Source: Atrina japonica (lineage: Eukaryota > Mollusca > Bivalvia > Pterioida > Pinnidae). From it: a stretch of 64,000 nucleotides of DNA. The notes below the pieces were generated by a model. That model worked only from the letters and a program-made list of their open reading frames with translations, did not search any database and was not told the origin of the DNA. The stretch lies in assembly GCA_030159075.1 (NCBI GenBank), contig BROG01000548.1, forward strand, positions 240,001-304,000, given 5' to 3'. The position numbers were made by a program, and so were the translations under genes. Below are positions 15,251 to 28,428 of the stretch, piece after piece (within the stretch, counting starts at the first letter, position 1; the number at the start of each line of letters is the position of its first letter).

Positions 15251-16261
15251 GAAATGTTCCCGAAACTTAAGTCAAATCAATCAATTATAAAAAAAAATGT
15301 ATTTGTATTAAGTATTCTTTTGCATTTATCTTTTTGCATTATCCCTCGATAGATTGAATCACTCTAAATACCACTCCAGTCCTCCGTCATCGTTTGCAGA
15401 ATTTACACCGCATCTTTTAAGGCACAGTCAATTGCGCTTACGATGAATCATTATCCGAGTGATTGTATACGGGTATACAATTATATGCTATTTCATTGCA
15501 AAATGCTTCTTCTAGTTCTTTTATTTTCTCCTTTGGGTAAAATGTGGTCTACATTTTTAAACGTATTTGCACATATACTGGACACGGCAAAACAAAGGTA
15601 AAATTAATCCTGGAGTGCGCAAAAGAGCTGAGAGTTCAAATTGCACGAGTAACTAACATAAAATAAATTAATTTTAAACTTTTTAACCTAGAAACAAGAA
15701 TATATCAACGGGATCTGTCTACACCAAATCTCAGCAAATTAAAGTGACTAAGACAACGGGAATCAGGCTTACCTATGTTGATTTACAAGTTCCCCTACCC
15801 ACCGCCCCTATAAGCGTGCTGATGACGTCAAACTGTTAGTCTAAAGAGATAGAATAATATGAGGTCATAGGGTTAATTCTATTTGCTTGTCATCTATCAA
15901 CATGGCCGCCTTTGTAGCGGTTGATGTTTCTTATTTACAAGTCATTCAACAAAATACGCATGTTTTGAATAATGTAAAGGCTTTAATCACAGATGTGTTT
16001 ATAAGGTATAACAAAATTATTTCAATTTCAAGTTATGTTTCATTTAATCATTAAATTTATAAATATCCTCTTCTCCTCCTCCATCATAACAATGATGTAA
16101 AGGACAACTCTAGTACCAACATAAAAATTAATTCACGCAACAATACTGAATATCTTAACAACAACATACATGTAATTATGTAGCCATATAATTTTAAAAA
16201 TTGTCAATTCTAATTAAAAATACGCACTCAATATATAAAATTAAATTAATGGTCACAACCA

Positions 16262-17110
16262 GCTTTTACCCCTCTGATTCAGAAGCTACTGGATGAAGTC
16301 TGCGTCATACGAATAACAGAACGCGGGTCCGCAAATTGGAATGCCGACAATTTGCTGAAAGACATAACCCCCTAAAACTACATGTATATTAAAGTTTAAA
16401 ACTTCAAGCGTATTTCGACTGATGGAGTCTGATTGACAGCATTGATTTACGTGAGTATTTGTTTTTACTAGAACAGGTCGGCAAATAAAGGGACACAATT
16501 GGTTCCCTTTGGAATGCCGACAATTTGCTGACAGACTAAAAACTGCGTTATATTTAATTTTAGAAATACAAGCATATTTCAACTGATAAAGTCTGACTGA
16601 CAGAATTGATTGCCTTGAACATTTGTTTTTTATATCTTTTTGCAAAACTGTAACTCTTGTATTATGGTCCATGATGATTATATTGCGGAAAATCAGAGTG
16701 GTGCTGGACGTAAAACTATACAAATTATGTTGATAATATTTATAACCACTGGGTCGTTGCCACTGTTAGTGAACCGTTTGAGTCTCTGACTGTATACATA
16801 ACCAAGTACCTAATAATTTGGTACCCGCTAATTATCCTATACTAATGTAAGAAATATTCCGAATGAATAATAACTTTTAAAATTTTAACTTCGCGAAAGG
16901 TAGATAGTAATTTTGTACAGTGATTATTTTTGAGACGGTTTTGGGGAAGTGTTTGGGTTATTTTTACCCCTTGTGTAATACCAATTTTTGTTTTGGAAGT
17001 CTACATCTAAATCAAATTCAAACTCAATTGATATATTCTTACTGATACAAATGATCGTCTTGAACATTTTATTTTACTTTTGTTGCAAAACTATAACTTT
17101 TGTATCATGT
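16262..17110 (-). mobile_element. RT-bearing interspersed repeat, decayed copy
   Basis: The minus strand around 16420-16284 reads LEVLNFNIHVVLGGYVFQQI, then VGIPICGP, then CYSYDADFIQ. This resembles the RT segment ending in SYEADFIQ that is better preserved at about 43.5-43.3 kb; a piece corresponding to the Gly-rich RT motif has been lost. The adjoining sequence to 17110 holds family blocks: ACTGATAAAGTCTGACTGACAG; TATAACCACTGGGTCGTTGCC (16741); and TGTGTAATACCAATTTTTG. No intact frame remains. Confidence 0.6.
16338..16690. repeat. Tandem duplication, 173-bp period
   Basis: GGAATGCCGACAATTTGCTG starts at 16338 and again at 16511. Downstream matches include TATTTC(G/A)ACTGAT(G/A)(G/A)AGTCTGA. 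The two copies have diverged, so the duplication is not recent. Confidence 0.75.
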
Positions 17111-17298
17111 TGATAATAAAAATATAAAATTCAGTGAATTAATGTGTAGAATCAGAAACGTAAAATGTATCGTGTTAACCAAAGACTAGGACAACTGTTT
17201 TCGAATATGTTCAAAAGTTTCTCTTTAATTATTTAAGCGGACGTTTTGCGTTAAGAATAGAGATGCAAAATAACAACTAATTTTCGTTTTTCAGCATC

Positions 17299-17500
17299 CA
17301 CATATAAAAATCTCAGATACCAAAGTATACATTTCCAGGATGTCACGGATACATATACAAATCTGGTGAACATCGGACACTTCCAGAGACCTAGTCCCAT
17401 CCCATTTGGCTTCGCAATTGTTCTTCTTGTTTAGACCATTTGTTTATCTAATGTTCGTCCTAGGATTTTAATGCACTTGAAGTTTCGATTATGCGATGGT
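17299..17500 (+). repeat. RT-family terminal fragment joined to the second repeat
   Basis: TATAAAAATCTCAGATACCA, the conserved end of the family, begins near 17304. It is followed by a CCAGGATGTCACGGATAC segment and ATACAAATCTGGTGAACATC. The fragment then switches near 17385 to the inverted GCGAATCCCAAATGG-type repeat. Confidence 0.6.
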
Positions 17501-18538
17501 ATTTCTTCATTTTTTACATTTAAAGTGTGTGAAATGTTCCTTCGCTAAGCAGACATACCGTAACATTTGGAAGTTACAGATTGTCTCTCGGCTGAAACAT
17601 GGTGACCAGGAAAGCGTCTGTTATTTCTTAGGCATAAGTCTACAGCACAGACAAAAGTCTGTGGTACTTGAACTACATATAGTAGGCACAATTATTTGTC
17701 TGTATTGCAAGTTTACTAGGATAAAATATAAGATTGCACAATCAATAGACACAAAACTGTTATTATAGAATGCAGTTTAAATACCTCTTTCAGAAATGTG
17801 ATCATGCACTTATTATTTCATTAGTTGTGATTTGCAGATTAACACACCCTTGCTGTGCATGCTTATCTTTGTATCAAACAGTTTTCAAATAATGTACACA
17901 GTAATACATGTTTTATCGTATCAAACTCTGTATTGAAAATCTTAAACAACATTGCATTGCATAGTAAAGGTTGGTCCGCACTTCGGGATAAAGAAATGGA
18001 TTACGGTTCAACTAGATTTTGATGTTTTTGAAGTTAATGTTTTAAGTCAGTATGAAAATGGAATTTTCGTTTAGTTATTGACCTGCGTATCACATATTGA
18101 CCTATCTGTAGAAGCAAAGTGAAGATTAATTATATTATATCGTCAAATCTCCAATACAAAAGTAATTCTTATTCCATTCTGATAACGTGTCCCTGTGCAA
18201 CAAAAGTACTTAACATTCCATATTCCGTAAAATGTATGGAATTTTATCAACAAAACGAAATATTTTTATGGACGATTTGTTTATCTGTCGCGAGATTAAT
18301 ATAAAATTCATTTCAGCATCTATCTTCTGGTATTTGTTTACTCAAGACTTAATTTTGGAATATCACTGAGCTTAAAACCAAAAATTGATAATTTTATTTC
18401 TTATTTACATACACTTATGACAAAGAATTTAAGTCCTCTTCACTTCGATATGGTTTTGTATTGTTGATACGCATGTATCATGTAGACATGTCGTGATTAT
18501 AGCTTTGCTTATAAAGAAATATGAGCGGCAATTTGAAT
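17501..18538. other. No gene seen
   Basis: The open frame at 17496-17768 has no recognisable motif. No repeat or RNA gene was recognised in this stretch. Confidence 0.45.
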
Positions 18539-18556
18539 TATTTATCTATCTATCTA

Positions 18557-18649
<93 letters not shown>
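18539..18649. repeat. (TATC)n microsatellite
   Basis: Tetranucleotide TATC/ATCT array of about 27 units with one early TAAT interruption. Confidence 0.96.
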
Positions 18650-20384
18650 GTTACTGTGTCCGTTCTAATTACTAATAGTACGGAGAACATATCTAAATGT
18701 TTAATTAAGATATGTCTTCTTGTTTACATTATGTTTTGCAGTTACGGACCTGTTCTAGTGTGCGTATCATATCTACAGAAAAATATGCTAATCCTCTAGT
18801 ACATGTATGTCATTGTTTAAATCCATTTTAACATTTTTATTGAAATACGCCGTAATTCTATGAAATATCAACCAGAATATTATTGCCATAAAAGCATTTC
18901 TTTTATTTTGTTATTTAGCTTTCTACATTCCAATTTTACACATACACCACATTTTGCTAAACATCTTCATAACAGCACGCATGTGCACGTTCTTTTTTAT
19001 TTTTGTACTGATTGTCTACAAAAACTGCATCGTAGAAAAAATTGAGAAACAAGAACTGCTGTTTAACAAAATATAATAATACACTAACATTTTCACTTGA
19101 CCAAGTTGATTTAAATTAAACATGACTGACCTATGATTATAGAGCATCGACCTGCTTAGAGGATTCTAATATAACACCAAATATGTTAACTTATTTTGTG
19201 GTTTATAAGGTGTGTTTTCGTAACATCATTTTTTTCTCATACAGATATTGAGAAATTTAATCCAATTTGTTGCAGGACAAAAACCTTACCTCTCTTACAT
19301 CGGAATAAACACAAATGTGTGTTAAGGGTTATGTGAGACCATTTGTTAGTTTTTATTACCTGTGGAAACTTACGTGAATACATTAATTTAGACAATAAAG
19401 GTCAGTTTACGAAACAATCTACAATCCAACCCATAGTAATAGGATGAACGATATGGTTGTAGTATGACTTTATGTATATTTCATTTCCATACACCCGAGA
19501 GAAAAAAATGTATAACCGTCAACATAAGCTGTAAATTCTGAAAGATCCAACGTAGTAAAAAAGTACGAGGTAAATAATTGTGAAAATCCTTTATGTATTT
19601 CCGTAACTTCCTACAAGTATGTCGTTTATTGTAATTATAATGTCTTAATGTTAGCTACCTGATTATTTCCTGTCATGGATACTTTATATGTGCTGTGCGT
19701 ATTTTATTTTCCGGCGTTCTTTTGTTATGTTCTTTTAATAACAATTTGAGTTGTCTACATCAAGGTTAAGACAATACTGATAATACAAATAAAGATTACA
19801 CTCAAATGATCGGTCATTAAAAAGAGAGCTGAGAGGATGAATAAATAAAATCTTTTATCGGTTCCAACTCTGTAGGAGATATTACTTTGTTTACCTTTTT
19901 AAATGGCGATCCTGTGGTAAATAAGATAGATGTCTCGCTAAACACCCCCTCGAAGACCCGATAAAATACTTATAACCACTGTCCAAATTATTTGTGGAAA
20001 TTGTTGATATTTTCATCAGAATGTGTACCTGCACACTACAACACTTATATCGCAATCTGTTAAGATAACGCGACGGTCTGCGACTTCCTTGTAATTTCTC
20101 TGTTCACTGTGTCAAGTGTTGGAATAGATTGAAATACAAGTATGTCAAACACTATATAATCATGTAACTAAACAAGGGGATCTCTCTGATGGTAAAGAAT
20201 ATGATAGGCGCCCCCATCATTTTATGCGTCGTTTGTTGATTTGTCTTGCCTGTATTTTGTGAGAGAAGGACCTTTAAATTGGATTTCATTTTTATCGGCG
20301 CACATACATGTACAAGCAGATACGTATATGAACAAAGGTAGATAAAATACAGCTCACTTGGAAGTTAATTGAATTTAAATTTTG
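18650..20384. other. No gene seen
   Basis: AT-rich sequence. No supportable exon, RNA gene or repeat was recognised. Confidence 0.45.
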
Positions 20385-20545
20385 TTTTACGCAACACACC
20401 ATTTTTCAGTCATATGGTGGCAGTCATTTTTTAGTAAATGGGGATAATCCGGATATAACGGATGCGTGAAGCTGGTCAACTTTCAGGTTAGATGCCGCTA
20501 GGAATCGAACCTGAGCTTCTGCCACTCGTCCATGGAAATCCCGCT
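20385..20545 (-). mobile_element. tRNA-derived SINE (family B), reverse, diverged
   Basis: Read on the minus strand it has a diverged box-A-like part near 20530 and a box-B-like AGGTTCGATTCC (20494-20505). It ends with GCGTAAAACA (20384-20393), the tail typical of family B in this window (compare 55923-56142). The copy is old. Confidence 0.6.
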
Positions 20546-21130
20546 TGCGTGGAAAATACGAAGCTAAGCAATATCAACAAAACCCTTAAATAAATATCAT
20601 CAAATTCCGGGATATGAAATCGAAAGTTGATGATGTGATAATGAATCTGGTCACTTGTTCATATTAAAAACACTCGTGTCGGTAATTGATCTATGTCTTT
20701 GATCTTAGCTGGGAAACGGTAGATATGATGTGATGACATTTTGATTTGAAATATATCATTACTAAATCATTCGATATTGTTGTAAATATGGGGCAAACGA
20801 CTGCCGTGTCCAGTGATAAGTCAGCCAACGATTTAATATTAATAAGAATTGATTTACTAGTACAGCTTATCAATTTCGGGAAATCAACAGCTGTTTCAAC
20901 TACAACGGGACTACAATTAAGTTTAAACATTATTCTGTATTAAGTTATTCTTCATATTCATTTTCTTACCTCAGTCTAATAAGTAGGAATAAATATAGAA
21001 TGGTTAAAGAATAATGACTTTATAATGTTCTTGCAATTGAAATTTTGTAACTATCAAAATTTATAATCAACATAGCACATATACGTGAGAACAATTTATA
21101 CAGAAGTTGTCTGAGTTAAACACAAATGCC
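20546..21130. other. No gene seen
   Basis: Two complementary open frames (20691-20943) overlap on opposite strands; neither has a recognisable motif. Confidence 0.45.
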
Positions 21131-21580
21131 CTAGAGAGTGTCAATTTCAATCCTATTTCGATCTTTATTCCAATTCAAATAATCTTTAACAATTTGAATA
21201 AATTTTTATTCATAAATCCATTACGTTTTACAAGTGGATTCTGATCTTTGTTCCTTTTCAAATAATTTTAACAATCTACGTTTATTCTTTTCATTCACCT
21301 TTTTGTTATATTTTAGAAATTGATTCCTTTTTTTATTCCGACTCAAATACTTTGAACAAGAAAATAATTTGTTGCTCAATTCTGATAATACATGCTTTGG
21401 CATATATTACGTTGATATAAGTTGAAATAAATGCTGTTTAAACCAATAGTTTTAACAATTTACATTTATTCTTCTTATTCTTAATTTTCATTTTGTTAAT
21501 TTTAAGAAATTATACATTTTGATGTTTATTCCAATTCAACTAATTATTTTCAATCTACACCATTTTTATTAATTCATTTT
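21131..21580. repeat. Degenerate tandem repeat
   Basis: Segments resembling TTTTAACAATCTACGTTTATTC recur at about 21265, 21450 and (weaker) 21185, each followed by a TTTAGAAATTGATTCC-type segment. Copies are heavily diverged, so unit length is uncertain (roughly 150-190 bp). Confidence 0.45.
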
Positions 21581-21774
21581 TAAAATGAAATATGCACAGA
21601 TAGACGGCCATACAAACAGAGATACAACAAACAATATTTCCGGTCTTTCATTACCAGGGATACAATATGCAATACTGCCATATTATTTACGATGTGACCT
21701 ATGATTACGTATACACATTTTGAAACGGTCGATAGATACAGGTTCATTTTAGCGCAATTAAAACTTTTTTGCCA

Positions 21775-22660
21775 AATTTTTCTTTGGTGGTAAATGGCAA
21801 TCATAAAACCAAATACTGAACTTTATTACGCCGCCACAAACCAAATAACGGTAGCATGTCATACAAAAATGTATTTGCCTTAGTGATTAGTATCAAATAC
21901 AAACCAAATACAGATTTATACCATCCCATACAAAAATATACTTGTCTTTGGTGGTGAACGACAATCACAAACAACCTTTAGAAATGTACTATGTCATACG
22001 AACTTGAACCTCGCCTAATTACCAAGTCACCTATAAGATCACAAATCTTCTGTCTCTTGAAAATTTCCATACATATTTAGTAAAAACAGACCCTCATTAT
22101 GGAGAAAACCTTAATAACCAGATCACCTTCAGTCAATCAATGACGTGGTCTTAAAAGCGAGGTTCCACTTTTGTTGTTTGTTTATCTTTAGTGTTTAGTG
22201 GTAATCACACAAAATATAGAACTCTATTATGCTACCACAAACCAAATAGAGAAATATACTGTATACAAGATACCAAAGTATAAAATCTAAGGATGTCCAA
22301 GATACAAATACAAATCTGGTGAATATTGAACAAATACGGATCTCTGGAAATCAAGTGGGATCAGGTACCATGGAAGAGCCAACTCCCCTGTTGAATCGCA
22401 CCCGCTGTGAGACAATAGTCATATTCAACTGAAATAGGTCGTCACAATTGGTACAGACTACTCAAAAATAGGTAACTCAATATTCCATTTAGTGAAACAG
22501 TAATCGCGATAATGGCCAATATACCGACCGTAAAATTTGTGGAATGTTGACAACAAATGCGGTTATTTAATAAAATATTATATTTGTCTTTAGTGGTAAG
22601 TTCCAATGACAATTCAACTACGAAACTGAACAATGTACTGTAATGGCTTATTTTCAAGTC
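21775..22660. repeat. Degenerate repeat around CTTTGGTGGTAA...CAATCA, with RT-family fragment
   Basis: A motif like TCTTTGGTGGTAAATGGCAA, followed by ACCAAATACTGAACTTTATT and then CATACAAAAAT, recurs at about 21780, 21940, 22190 and 22590. A fragment of the RT-bearing family lies within it (22262-22570): GATACCAAAGTATAAAATC, TGGGATCAGGTACCATGGA and ACAATTGGTACAGAC, ending near TTGACAACAAATGCGG. Confidence 0.55.
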
Positions 22661-22839
22661 AAAATGGCTTACCGAAAATATTCCACTTCAATATTGATTT
22701 TTAAGACCAAGGTTTAATTAATATTATCATACCAATTTTGGATGGTTTTCAAATAATTGCTGTAACGAATTGCAGGAATCTATAAAGTACATACATAAAA
22801 ACATACAGATCAACAAAATATTGCTTGTATGAATTAATG

Positions 22840-23267
<428 letters not shown>

Positions 23268-23289
23268 GTCTAGGACATCATTTCTGTAG

Positions 23290-23510
23290 GTGTGTATGGA
23301 GTTTCAGTGACAGGGTGGTTAGAACATCAAGCTTGAGGTTTCTTATCTCTTGTCAGCCCAGGCTCGGACCTCGCTGAGAAAATTTGCCAACTTACTTAAG
23401 GAAGGTCGATGGTCTACTCCATTGTGAAAACTGGTCGCCACAATATCATTGCAAAATTGTTAAGTGTGGCGTAAAACCACATTCAAACAAACAGGCAAAC
23501 GCATCTTGGA
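23290..23510 (+). mobile_element. tRNA-derived SINE (family B)
   Basis: Box-A-like GGTGGTTAGAACATCAAGC, a diverged box B (CAGGCTCGGACC), a body with GGTCTACTCCATTGTGAAAA and CTGGTCGCCACAATATCATT, and the family tail AAATTGTTAAGTGTGGCGTA then AAACCACATTCAAACAAAC. Confidence 0.75.
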
Positions 23511-23514
23511 TTTC

Positions 23515-23640
23515 GGGCACCTGATCCCACCTCTGGATTTCAAGAGGTCCGCGTTTGTACAATATTCACCAGATTATTATATGTATCTTGAAAATCCTGA
23601 AGATTAATTCTTTGGTGTCTGAGATTTTTATATATTGATC
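23515..23640 (-). repeat. RT-family terminal fragment, inverted
   Basis: On the minus strand: ATAAAAATCTCAGACACCAA, then CTTCAGGATTTTCAAGATAC and AATATTGTACAAACGCGGAC, then GGTGGGATCAGGTGCC. This is the conserved family end. Confidence 0.7.
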
Positions 23641-25785
23641 AGACCACCTGTGCCCGATTTCACAGTTTTATATTATGTAATATAAACACACTCTTAATGC
23701 ATTGGTAAGACATTTATCAATTTTGAAGTATATTTGTAAAACAGATCGTACGCTATATTGACTGTCTGTTAAAAGTGAACGTCAAATGGAATTATAAACT
23801 CTTTAGAATTATTTTCATGTCATTCTCTTATACTTCTACTCTTCTATGTGAGACCTACAGATAACAGATAAAAAGTGCTTTGTTCCACTTCTAATATTGA
23901 TGTATAAAACTCTTAAAGTAATTTGCTTTCTACTTTCTCGATAGTGTTAATCTGTTTGCACTCCCATGTCCATATACTCACATTTTATGCATGTCTCTAT
24001 TTTTGATTACAGAGATTGTATATTGCGGATAAATTACCTCTAACGGCAATAAAATCTATTGACCTACCTCTTTGTAGAAAAATAAACCATTCAAAACTGC
24101 AATCAAGTGCACTCCAACTCAGAAAACTAACAAGGTAAATCAAGTAGCTTTGTCGCAGTATACACCTGCTGGTTAAGTGAACACGACTGTTACATCTATA
24201 TGTAAGTCACATTATCACCATATAGAGATCTATATGAACAAACAAATATGACTCTTAATTTCAAAGTTTGACTTGTCATTTAAACGTTTTTACAAAATCC
24301 ATTTTATCTACTGTTTTTCTTTCGAAGCATTACCGAATCACCTTTGAAACGACCGTACGCAGATCTTGACGAAAAACATATATATGTATCTACCAACACG
24401 ATATGCCAGTGATTGCTGTTTACCAATCCTTTGTCTTTTAATATCATTCCAATGGGTTTTAAATGGTTTTATACTACCCCACACTCGTGTATGACTCGTC
24501 CCCACATGGTACTTAAGTCAGGAGTATCGAAGCTGATTATATATATCTTATCAATTTACTTCTGTGATTCAATTCCGGTATATTCAGATATATACACTTG
24601 AACTTTTCAGCAGCGACAAGTGCTACTTACTTATAATAAGTTGTCAGAATACTGAATCACTTTCACTTCATTTTAAATCCTATCATAATCTCGGTATAGG
24701 TTCTTTTTTCATAACCATGTTCTCTTACATAGATTAGCAAGCAGGCGTTCAAAACTCTGTATACATATATGTTTGAACGCTATTCAACAAACTGTAGGCA
24801 CTAAATGTAAAATATTTCACATCTAAATTGCAAGAAATGTAATTATTCCCTCTCAGTTTGATATTTGAGTATTATTATGTCCCTTTAACGCTAGGCAAAA
24901 TATTTTTCTTTAAATCTAATTGATTCCTGGGTACTCGGTGTCCTCCACTAATTACCTCACGTAACAAATAATGATGGTGATTATTTTGGTGTGGCACTGA
25001 CGTATGGTGGCAGGTAATTAATTTTTTATTTTTGCTTGCTGTCCTATAGTACCCCCTTTCTGTACCATACACCCTAAGAAATGCATTCTTTAACGACAAA
25101 ACTGATTATTTATACTATGACATAATGGAAATATATTAAAGGTATTGAATTTGATATGGCTCCCAAACACGAGGTTTCGTTTGTGTTTCATAAAGGAAAT
25201 AATTATGTAAATGTTGTCAGTTAATTTCTAGTTTCACTAATTTGAGTCTACTGCCTAACTCGCTACACTATATGTACATTTATTACCTTTATTCAAAGTT
25301 TATATTTTGCTGTCTATCGGGTCGCCTTGGCCATATTCAAATTTGATACACGGTAGGTATACGTAATAACATTGAGTTTTTGTACCTGATATAAAACACA
25401 CCAACTTTTGAATGATGTAAAGGAATATTGTATCAAACCATTCAACTTTTATTTATAATGTTGTATTTAGAGACACAAAAATGCATTTCATGTTTTATCA
25501 AAACTAAAAATAGGTTCAATGTATTAAAGAATTTTGACATTACTATTAAAACCATCAAACACAAATATTAAAAGGTTCTAGCTGATATTATCAGTCACAG
25601 GCCTATTATTTACAAGCAATGAGATAGACGGGGTTCTGTTTATACAAAAATGTCAATAAGTGTGTCATAAATAAATATATATATATATATATTGTGTTAT
25701 AGATGATACATCGTGAAAATGGAGGCTTTGTCATGTTGTTGCTCTTTGTTATATATATTTCAACAATCAAACAGTTTCATTGTGT
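23641..25785. other. No gene seen; short TA run at 25675-25691
   Basis: About 2.1 kb of AT-rich sequence. The open frame at 24875-25099 (minus) has no motif I recognise. Nothing else is supported. Confidence 0.45.
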
Positions 25786-25985
25786 AAGCATTCCTCCTTG
25801 TGGTCCAGTGATGACATTATGGTTCGATACCCGGTACCAAGTCCAACTATGATATTTACCTATTTTCCCCTGAAGACACATTTGAACTAGTCTAAGTCAT
25901 TGATTTGCAGAAGAGTCCATTATTTTTCAGAGGTTGATGAGTTATGGTGACTACCTTTTCATCGAAACTTCAAACATTGTTTAAA
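25786..25985 (+). repeat. SINE-like fragment (AAGACACATTTG family)
   Basis: A box-B-like GGTTCGATACCC (25830) is followed about 40 bp on by AAGACACATTTGAACTAGTC and TGCAGAAGAGTCCATTATTT. The second part recurs at 32536-32595, at 33088-33145 and inverted at about 53845-53900. Confidence 0.55.
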
Positions 25986-26005
25986 AAACCTCTCCGTGCT
26001 TTTTA

Positions 26006-26040
26006 TTTGTTTAGACGGTTTAAATAACCGTCTAAACAAA
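26006..26040. repeat. Perfect 15-bp inverted repeat with 5-nt loop
   Basis: TTTGTTTAGACGGTT, then TAAAT, then the exact reverse complement. By eye the stem has no mismatch. No gene ends nearby, so it is more likely a transposon remnant than a regulatory hairpin. Confidence 0.85.
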
Positions 26041-27369
26041 ATAACTAACAAAATTAACAAAATTAACTAAATTGTCTTTCTCATTGCTCACACTTAACAA
26101 TTTTGTAATTAGAGTAGAAATTCGATAAATCGTACTTCAATAAATCTGATGTCTCGATGTTTCGTACTATTGACGAAGTCCCGATTCATTTATTTAACAC
26201 TACAATTTATAATTCGAACTTTATGCGTCGAATTTAAATTTTGGGCCCATTTCTATAAAAATTCCTACAAAAAGCAATGTAGTTTGAGGCAAAATATTCA
26301 CGTGTACGAAATCGCCTCAAGGCAATCTTTCGACCTTCTTGTAAACACTTAGTGTTTCCTTGTCACAATAATCAAGTTAATTTTAGGAATACTTATTAAA
26401 TACCATGACCTGATATATGGTTTGAAGCAGTCATGTACACCCTATAGAACCTCTGAAACTTAAAATCGTTTGATTCTCGGTTACCGTTCACGAGTCGATG
26501 TTAAAACTTTTCTAGGTACCTCCTCGAACTTCGACTCATCAATAAGGTAACGGCCAGCTTTTAATAATGGTATGAAAACACGTTTACGATGTACCCTGGG
26601 GGAGGGAACATTTGTCTTTCTTTCTGTCAATCAGACTTCATCAGTTGAGCTCCAATTTAAAATGTAAGTCAGGAAGTCCTTGTCAAAGAGTAGACCGACG
26701 GAAAAAAAACTTTGAAGTATCAAATTGATTAAATCGAATGAACAAAAATATCTTGAGCATTATAACTTTTTTATTATGTTTAAAATATTTACATATTCCA
26801 ATATATTTTGGCATTCAGGATTCAACTGTAGGCATTTGTACTTGAATAGTTTATTTTGCATGATTGGAAATTGCCATAGTTTATGGGCGACTTTTGATTT
26901 TTTATGTTTAAGCTTATATCAGATGTATTCGGGAAAAGGTCACCGGTCATCTGAGAAATTTAATCACAAAATTAGCTTAGGTTTACTCCAGGTTCGAAAC
27001 CTTGAACGAAAAATTGAAGAAAGTCTATCGGTTAATTGTGGAAAATACTATTGTACACCTTGAAATCACCAAAATATAATTAGTGAAATGTATGTCAATT
27101 ATTTAGCTTGAAAATTCCGCTTTCATTTTAAATTCGCCTTCTCATCTAAGATCTAAAATTGCGAAAATTAAACGGCAACGGTAATTTCAAGGTATACAAT
27201 ATCTTTTTTATATTTATTTATTTTTTTTATTATTTTTTTATTTTTTTTTTTTTTGGCACAATTCAAGATTATTTGAAAATGAATTTTGAATCTTATTCAT
27301 CTAACTTTTTAGAGTAAATGATGTTGTAGACAATGTATATAACAATATATATAACAATGAACAACAAAG
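26041..27369. other. No gene seen
   Basis: The open frame at 26725-27063 has no recognisable domain. A short inverted family block (TTCATCAGTTGAGCTCC, 26638) and a T-rich tract at about 27205-27255 are the only visible structures. Confidence 0.45.
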
Positions 27370-27490
27370 AATGCTTACTCCTCCCTGGCACCTAATCCGC
27401 TTACTGGATTTCCAAAGAAAATATTTGGTTTAATATTCACCAGATTTGTATATTGTATCCTGGACATTCTGAAAATTCCTTCTTTCGTTC
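27370..27490 (-). repeat. RT-family fragment, inverted
   Basis: The minus strand carries GAATGTCCAGGATACAATAT, then ACAAATCTGGTGAATATT and later GGAGGAGTAAGCATTCTTTG. This is the same order as in the plus-strand copies at 28205 and 42690. Confidence 0.6.
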
Positions 27491-27835
27491 ATATTCTACC
27501 AGTATAGAGATAACTAAAACCAGGTAAGTTGACAACTTATCTTCTAAAACTATAGCTTTGGTTTTGTTAATAATATTTATAACCACTGAACCGTTGCCAC
27601 TGGTGGACCGTTCGAGTCTCCGGGTGTATACATAAACCCAGTACTCGATATCGATTATTTTACACTAAAGTAATATTTCGCTCAGATAATTCTAAGCTTC
27701 ACAAAAGCTATGACATTCAATTTACAATAGGTATTTCTTAGAAGAATTGGCAATACATTTAGATTTATTATTTGGCCTTGTATGATACCACTTTTTTGGA
27801 TATAATTATACTTTCATATTAAATTCGAGTTCTAA

Positions 27836-28148
27836 TGATGAATTCTGAGCCGGCCTGGCTCAGTCGGTAGCGCGCTCGACTCTGGTTCGTGAGGTCGTGA
27901 GTTCGAGTCCCGCCGGCGACAGGTTGGTTTCCTGTCTTTCGGATGAGACAGTAAAAATTGGAGGTCCCGTGTCGCAGTAGGTGTCGACACGTTAAAGAAC
28001 CCTCACTGCTCCATGGCCGTAAGTGCCGAGCATAGACCAAAATATGAAGCCCTTCACCGGCATTTGGTGACGTCTCCATATGAGTGATATATTCTTGAGT
28101 GGGACGTTAAACAACAATAAACAAACAAACAATAAATTGATGAATTCT
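27836..28148 (+). mobile_element. tRNA-derived SINE (family A) with 11-bp target-site duplication
   Basis: The tRNA-like head (GGCCTGGCTCAGTCGGTAGC; box B GAGTTCGAGTCCC) is followed by a body with GGTCCCGTGTCGCAGTAGG, GTTAAAGAACCCTCACTGCT and GGCCGTAAGTGCCGAGCATA. The tail is GGGACGTTAAACAACAATAA plus CAAA repeats. The SINE occupies 27847-28137. The exact duplication TGATGAATTCT flanks it at 27836-27846 and 28138-28148, showing insertion by target-primed retrotransposition into the RT-bearing repeat. Perfect flanks imply a fairly recent event. Confidence 0.9.
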
Positions 28149-28428
28149 TCTTGACAGAAAAGATCACCTTGAACACTTGTTTTGGCATCTTTTCTAAATA
28201 TATAAAAAAAATCTCAGATACCAAAGTATAAATCAATAGAATGTCCAGGACATAGATACAAATTCGGTAAAAATGGGCAAACACGAACCTCTGGAAAGCA
28301 AGAGATGGGATCAGGTGCCATGGAGGAGTAAGCATCCCCTGTCGACCGGTCACACCCGCCGTGAGTCCACAGTCAAGTCCAATGAAATACGTGAGGAGTG
28401 AATCCTCGTCACAATTGGTACAGGCGTC

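Noticed and set aside
24875..25099. Short minus-strand open frame as a small gene
   Set aside because: No homology recognised, no splice or promoter context; a frame of this length is expected by chance.
27850..27925. Possible tRNA gene
   Set aside because: Boxes A and B are present, but the sequence continues into a SINE body with target-site duplication, so it is the head of a SINE.
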